A stretch of 16,960 bases of DNA from SIG710 sp045587665 (lineage in GTDB: Bacteria; Bacillota; Clostridia; Oscillospirales; CAG-272), in the NCBI GenBank assembly GCA_045587665.1, contig JAZNCT010000063.1:1-16960 (forward strand). The letters run 5' to 3'. Below are positions 13,863-16,960 of this stretch, piece after piece (position 1 is the stretch's first letter; every line of letters begins with the position of its first letter). The translations under genes and the position numbers were made by a program. The notes beneath the pieces were generated by a model. That model was given only the letters and a program-made list of their open reading frames with translations. It was not told where the DNA came from and did no database searches.

Positions 13863-16157
13863 TTTTTTATTCTCCTCAGTTATTATATCTTTATTTTTTG
13901 ATCTCACCTTTTTGTGATCATAAAGCTTGAAAAGATTGAGTCTCAGTGCATTTGTCACAACGCAGAAGCTTGAAAGGCTCATTGCCGCCGCGCCAAACAT
14001 GGGTTCAAGCTCGATACCAAATGGAACAAAAGCTCCTGCTGCCAACGGAATTCCGATTGCATTATATATAAATGCCCAAAAAAGATTCTGATAAATATTT
14101 CGCAGTGTTGCTCTGCCAAGGCGGAGTGCGGCAGGCAGATCCCTGAGACTGCTCTTCATCAGCACCACATCTGCCGCATCAATAGCAATATCGGTTCCTT
14201 GTGCAACGGCAACCCCAACATCAGCCTGTGTAAGTGCAGGAGCATCGTTTATCCCGTCACCAACCATAACGGTTTTTCCGCGGGCAGAATATTCTGAAAC
14301 AGCCTTTGCTTTTTCAGAGGGGAGCACCTCTGAAATCATCTCGTCAACGCCTGCTTCTCTGCCAACAGCCAGAGCTGTTCTTTTGTTATCACCTGTGAGC
14401 ATAACCACCTGTATGCCCATTTCTTTAAGCTCAGAGATTGCTGCCGCACTTTCCTCTCTTATAGTGTCGGCAACGGCAATTATACCGATAAGGGCAAATC
14501 CAAGGGCAAAAAACATAGGGGTCTTGCCCTCTGTGGCAAGCAAATCGGCTCTTTCTATGATTTCAGAACTGATTTCTGCTATCTCAGAAATGTATCCAAG
14601 ATTGCCTCCATATACATTCTTTCCTTCAATTGTGCCGCAAAGTCCTTTGCCGCTATAGGTCACAAAGCCCTCTGCTTCACAAAGCTCCAACCCCTTTTCT
14701 CTTGCGGCATTGACCACAGCCACACCCAGCGGATGCTCGCTTTTGCTTTCAAGCGAAGCGGCAAGATACAGGAGCTTCGATTCATCAATGTCTCCAAATG
14801 TAATTATATCTGTAACGGCAGGAGTGCCGTTTGTTATAGTTCCGGTTTTGTCAAGAATAACAGTTTTGGCTCTCCCCGTTTCCTCAAGAGCGGCGGCTGT
14901 TTTAAACAGTATGCCGTTTTTTGCGCCGACACCGCTTCCTACCATGATAGCAACAGGAGTTGCAAGCCCAAGTGCACAGGGACAGCTGATAACGAGAACA
15001 GATATAGCTCTTGCAAGAGAATATCCAAAGCTCTCTCCCATAGCAAGCCAAATGCCCCCTGTCAAGAGCGAAGCCGCTATAACAAAGGGAACAAAAACCC
15101 CTGAAACCTTATCTGCTGCTTTTGCTATTGGGGCTTTTGTTGCCGCCGCATCGCTGACCGTTTTTATTATCTGAGCAAGCACGGTATCCTCACCGACCTT
15201 TTCGGCACGGCAGGTGAGATACCCCGAAAGGTTAAGAGTACCGCTTGAAACAGTGCTTCCCACCGTTTTATCAACCGGAAGGCTTTCTCCTGTAAGTGAA
15301 GCTTCGTTTACAGAGCTTTCGCCGCTTTCAACGGTGCCGTCCACAGGTATACGATCACCGGGATAAACAACAAAAACATCTCCCACCAAAAGCTGATCAC
15401 AAGGGATATCTATCTCAGTACCGTTTCTTATCACCCTTGCATTTTTTGGTGCAAGCCTCATAAGCCCTTCAAGAGCTATGGTTGTCTTTCCCTTTGAGTG
15501 CGCTTCAAGCATCTTGCCCACCGTGATAAGAGAAAGTATCATTGCCGCAGATTCAAAATACAGACCGTGAATAATGTGAAAGGCTCCCTGAGCATCATTC
15601 TGCATCAGTTTTTCACCCATACCAAAAAGCTGATATGTGCTGTAGGCAAAAGCGGCAGAGGAGCCAAGCGCCACAAGAGTATCCATATTCGGTGCTCTTT
15701 TTGCGAGTGCAGAAAAACCGCTTATAAAAAACCTTTGATTTATAACCATAACAGAGAGCGCAAGCAAAAGCTGCACAATTCCCTGCGCCATAGGATTTGC
15801 GGAAAAATACGCAGGCAGCGGAAATCCCCACATTCCATGCCCCATAGAAAAATACATCAGAACAGCAAGCAAAACAAGAGAAAAAACAAGCCTTTTAACA
15901 AGCTTTGGTGTCTCCCTATCCCCAAGTGCCGCAGTTTCATTTTTTTTATTACTTTTTTTGCCCTTTTCAGAAGCACCGTAGCCTGCTTTTTCAACAGCCG
16001 CTATTATTTCATCGGCGGATGCCGATCCGCTGACGCCCATTGAATTTGTAAGCAAACTGACAGCACAGCTGCTGACGCCTTCAACAGCCATAACAGCCTT
16101 TTCAACTCTTGCACTGCAGGCGGCACAGCTCATACCTGTTATATTAAATTGCTTCAT
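13662..16157 (-). CDS. copA: copper-exporting P1B-type ATPase with N- and C-terminal HMA domains
   Basis: Exports Cu(I) from the cytosol across the membrane. In the 831 aa: N-terminal HMA domain (1-66, GMSCAAC at 8-14), lysine/asparagine-rich linker (67-80), TGES at 289-292, CPC at 392-394 in the sixth helix, phosphorylated D436 in DKTGT, HP at 475-476, GDGINDAP at 633-640, Y698-N699 in the seventh helix and M726-x-x-S-S in the eighth. CPC, YN and MxxSS define the Cu(I) type (P1B-1). A second linker (about 748-765) leads to a C-terminal HMA domain (766-831, GMMCPHC at 774-780), an unusual place for it. Both linkers are encoded with A-tracts next to TGA in another frame. GGAGG precedes the ATG, with a promoter at 16188-16216. 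Confidence 0.95.
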   Translation of the reverse strand: MKQFNITGMSCAACSARVEKAVMAVEGVSSCAVSLLTNSMGVSGSASADEIIAAVEKAGYGASEKGKKSNKKNETAALGDRETPKLVKRLVFSLVLLAVLMYFSMGHGMWGFPLPAYFSANPMAQGIVQLLLALSVMVINQRFFISGFSALAKRAPNMDTLVALGSSAAFAYSTYQLFGMGEKLMQNDAQGAFHIIHGLYFESAAMILSLITVGKMLEAHSKGKTTIALEGLMRLAPKNARVIRNGTEIDIPCDQLLVGDVFVVYPGDRIPVDGTVESGESSVNEASLTGESLPVDKTVGSTVSSGTLNLSGYLTCRAEKVGEDTVLAQIIKTVSDAAATKAPIAKAADKVSGVFVPFVIAASLLTGGIWLAMGESFGYSLARAISVLVISCPCALGLATPVAIMVGSGVGAKNGILFKTAAALEETGRAKTVILDKTGTITNGTPAVTDIITFGDIDESKLLYLAASLESKSEHPLGVAVVNAAREKGLELCEAEGFVTYSGKGLCGTIEGKNVYGGNLGYISEIAEISSEIIERADLLATEGKTPMFFALGFALIGIIAVADTIREESAAAISELKEMGIQVVMLTGDNKRTALAVGREAGVDEMISEVLPSEKAKAVSEYSARGKTVMVGDGINDAPALTQADVGVAVAQGTDIAIDAADVVLMKSSLRDLPAALRLGRATLRNIYQNLFWAFIYNAIGIPLAAGAFVPFGIELEPMFGAAAMSLSSFCVVTNALRLNLFKLYDHKKVRSKNKDIITEENKKMIITMNVEGMMCPHCEAHVKKALEAIEGVECAQASHEEKSVVITLSAAVPDEKLRSAIEAEGYKVF
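13859..13877 (-). promoter_or_regulatory. internal RBS and A7 tract at the copA / C-terminal HMA junction
   Basis: On the minus strand GAGGAG (13872-13877), AAT, seven A (13862-13868) and ATGA (13859-13862). The frame reads E-E-N-K-K-M. A loss of one A, or a +1 slip, would end the pump at the TGA of ATGA, giving the same 4-nt stop/start overlap that joins the repressor and HMA genes at 2845-2848. Confidence 0.5.
15937..15965 (-). promoter_or_regulatory. candidate -1 programmed frameshift site in copA
   Basis: Just after the N-terminal HMA domain the minus strand reads AAGGG (15961-15965), C, seven A (15953-15959), GTAAT, eight A (15940-15947) and TGAA. In the pump frame the last A-tract is read AAA AAA AAT GAA (codons 71-74). 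A AAA AAT fits the X XXY YYZ slippery pattern, and the next -1 codon is TGA (15937-15939). A -1 slip would release a 73-aa HMA protein; a slip at the first tract would give AAG then TAA and 69 aa. AAGGG, 13 nt before the A8 tract, resembles the stimulatory element of dnaX. I see no convincing downstream pseudoknot. Confidence 0.45.
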
Positions 16158-16187
16158 CTATGCCTCCGGATTAAATATCTTCCTCTT

Positions 16188-16216
16188 ATTATACCCCACA
16201 TCAAAAATAAAATCAA
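16188..16216 (-). promoter_or_regulatory. promoter of copA
   Basis: On the minus strand TTGATT (16211-16216), a 17-bp spacer ending in GTGGGG, and TATAAT (16188-16193). No CopY-type TACAnnTGTA box is present; GTGGGGTA at the -10 edge could be half of a CsoR-type site, without a clear second half. Confidence 0.7.
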
Positions 16217-16252
16217 GACAAAAAATAAACAAAGATTGCAAGCCCCACCCCA

Positions 16253-16281
16253 TTGACAAAACCAAATAATTATGTTAGAAT
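16253..16281 (+). promoter_or_regulatory. promoter of mntP
   Basis: TTGACA (16253-16258), a 17-bp spacer and TAGAAT (16276-16281), 33 bp before the ATG. The predicted leader of about 27 nt is too short for a manganese (yybP-ykoY) riboswitch. Confidence 0.75.
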
Positions 16282-16314
16282 ATCCGTCAGTTAAAATAGA
16301 AGAGGGATGTTTTT

Positions 16315-16902
16315 ATGAATCTTTCACCAATATTTTTTATAACTGCAATAGGATTTGGCGCAGGGCTTGCCATGGACGCTTTTTCGGTCTCCCTGGCAAA
16401 CGGTCTTGGCGAACCTCAAATGGGTTCAAAAAAAATGTGCGGTATTGCAGGGCTTTTTGCCTTTTTCCAGGCACTGTTGCCTATGATCGGCTGGATTTGT
16501 ATACACACCGTTGCAGAGCATTTTGCGGCTTTTGAAAAGCTTATACCCTGGATCGCATTGATATTACTGTTATATATCGGTGGAAAAATGCTGTTTGAAG
16601 GCTTCTGTGCAAAAAAAGAGGACTGCCCCGGGGGCGCCTCTGTAACTTTAAAAGCCCTGATAATACAAGGCATTGCAACCTCTATCGACGCTCTTTCTGT
16701 TGGTTTTGGCATTGCAGACTATAATCTGCCTAAGGCTTTTCTCACTGCCCTTATTATTGCCGCTATGACCTTTGTGATCTGCATGGCAGGACTTGTGATC
16801 GGCAAAAAATTCGGCACATATCTGCAGGGCAAAGCGTCTGTTTTCGGCGGTCTTATACTGATATTTATTGGAATCGAAATCTTTATAACCGGAATCTTTT
16901 AA
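16315..16902 (+). CDS. mntP: manganese efflux pump MntP
   Basis: A six-helix inner-membrane exporter of Mn(II) that protects against excess manganese. The 195 aa show the two-fold repeat of the family: AMDAFSVSLANG near 19-30 (D21) and QGIATSIDALSVGFG near 118-132 (D125), with a polar loop between (CAKKEDCPGG) and a C-terminal membrane helix. Length is typical (about 185-200). AGAGGG, about 8 nt before the ATG, is the RBS. It is divergent from copA with 157 bp between the start codons, each gene having its own promoter. Confidence 0.93.
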   Translation: MNLSPIFFITAIGFGAGLAMDAFSVSLANGLGEPQMGSKKMCGIAGLFAFFQALLPMIGWICIHTVAEHFAAFEKLIPWIALILLLYIGGKMLFEGFCAKKEDCPGGASVTLKALIIQGIATSIDALSVGFGIADYNLPKAFLTALIIAAMTFVICMAGLVIGKKFGTYLQGKASVFGGLILIFIGIEIFITGIF

Positions 16903-16960
16903 TAAAAAAGTCAGAATTGTGGAAGGAAAAAAGAAGTTTTTTTTTTTTTTTTTTTTTTTT
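16903..16960. other. contig-end region with T24 homopolymer
   Basis: After the mntP stop there is a purine-rich stretch (AAGGAAAAAAGAAG) followed by 24 T to the end of the window (16937-16960). A short T-run could be a terminator tail, but 24 identical bases at the edge suggest an assembly or sequencing artefact. No hairpin with GC pairs precedes it. Confidence 0.5.

Noticed and set aside
14710..15174. 154-codon plus-strand open frame inside copA
   Set aside because: A mirror of copA codons with low-complexity Ala/Ser/Pro/Thr composition and no start signals.
15498..16043. 181-codon plus-strand open frame inside copA
   Set aside because: It is antisense to the HMA and transmembrane part of copA, composed of Lys/Arg/His/Cys-rich unlikely protein, with no RBS or promoter.
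16158..16252. CopY or CsoR operator before copA
   Set aside because: There is no TACAnnTGTA box, and only a single G-rich half-site at the -10; not enough to call.
16282..16314. Manganese (yybP-ykoY) riboswitch before mntP
   Set aside because: The promoter leaves a leader of about 27 nt, far too short, and no conserved riboswitch core is visible.
1..16960. tRNA, rRNA, CRISPR array, insertion sequence or phage genes
   Set aside because: I looked for cloverleaf ends, direct-repeat arrays, transposase motifs and terminal inverted repeats and found none.

Overview
The window reads as chromosome of an anaerobic Gram-positive bacterium of the class Clostridia (phylum Bacillota). The evidence is the ylxM-ffh-rpsP-khpA order, RqcH, a type II pantothenate kinase, a sodium-pump decarboxylase beta subunit, consensus sigma-A promoters (TTGACA-like, 17-bp spacer, TATAAT-like) and strong GGAG-type ribosome binding sites. 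Base composition is moderate to AT-rich. I cannot name the genus. The last 24 bases are all T, so the right edge looks like a contig end.

Layout, left to right. (1) 67-921, minus: type II pantothenate kinase. (2) 1036-2325, minus: the membrane beta subunit of a Na+-translocating decarboxylase and a 48-aa single-helix OadG-like subunit, with their own promoter and terminator and no carboxyltransferase nearby. (3) 2495-4896, plus: a heavy-metal operon of an ArsR/SmtB repressor, a free 72-aa HMA protein and a Zn/Cd/Pb P1B-type ATPase lacking its own HMA domain. (4) 4986-6752, minus: RqcH. (5) 6753-7067: a mostly gene-free stretch. (6) 7068-10171, minus: topoisomerase III and a diacylglycerol-kinase-family lipid kinase. 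(7) 10274-11002, minus: an unrecognised helical protein. (8) 11057-13304, minus: the operon ylxM-ffh-rpsP-khpA, with a perfect 15-bp dyad centred near the -10 box of its promoter. (9) 13396-13626, minus: remains of a MATE transporter gene with a large internal deletion. (10) 13662-16157, minus: a copper P1B-ATPase with one HMA domain at each end. (11) 16315-16902, plus: the manganese exporter MntP, divergent from copA.

Metal efflux is the theme of the accessory genes: Zn/Cd/Pb (ArsR-HMA-CadA), copper (CopA) and manganese (MntP), placed among housekeeping genes.

The most notable observation is in copA. Both linkers that join its HMA domains to the pump carry an A-tract followed by TGA. In the N-terminal linker, a ribosome slipping by -1 at A AAA AAT would meet TGA at once and release a 73-aa free copper chaperone. 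This parallels CopA(Z), made by programmed -1 frameshifting in E. coli copA. In the C-terminal linker, a GAGGAG ribosome binding site sits 9 nt before an in-frame ATG that would start a 66-aa CopZ-like protein. One base fewer in its A7 tract would turn the fusion into two genes overlapping by ATGA. One gene may therefore encode a pump and up to two soluble chaperones. This is inferred from sequence and not demonstrated.
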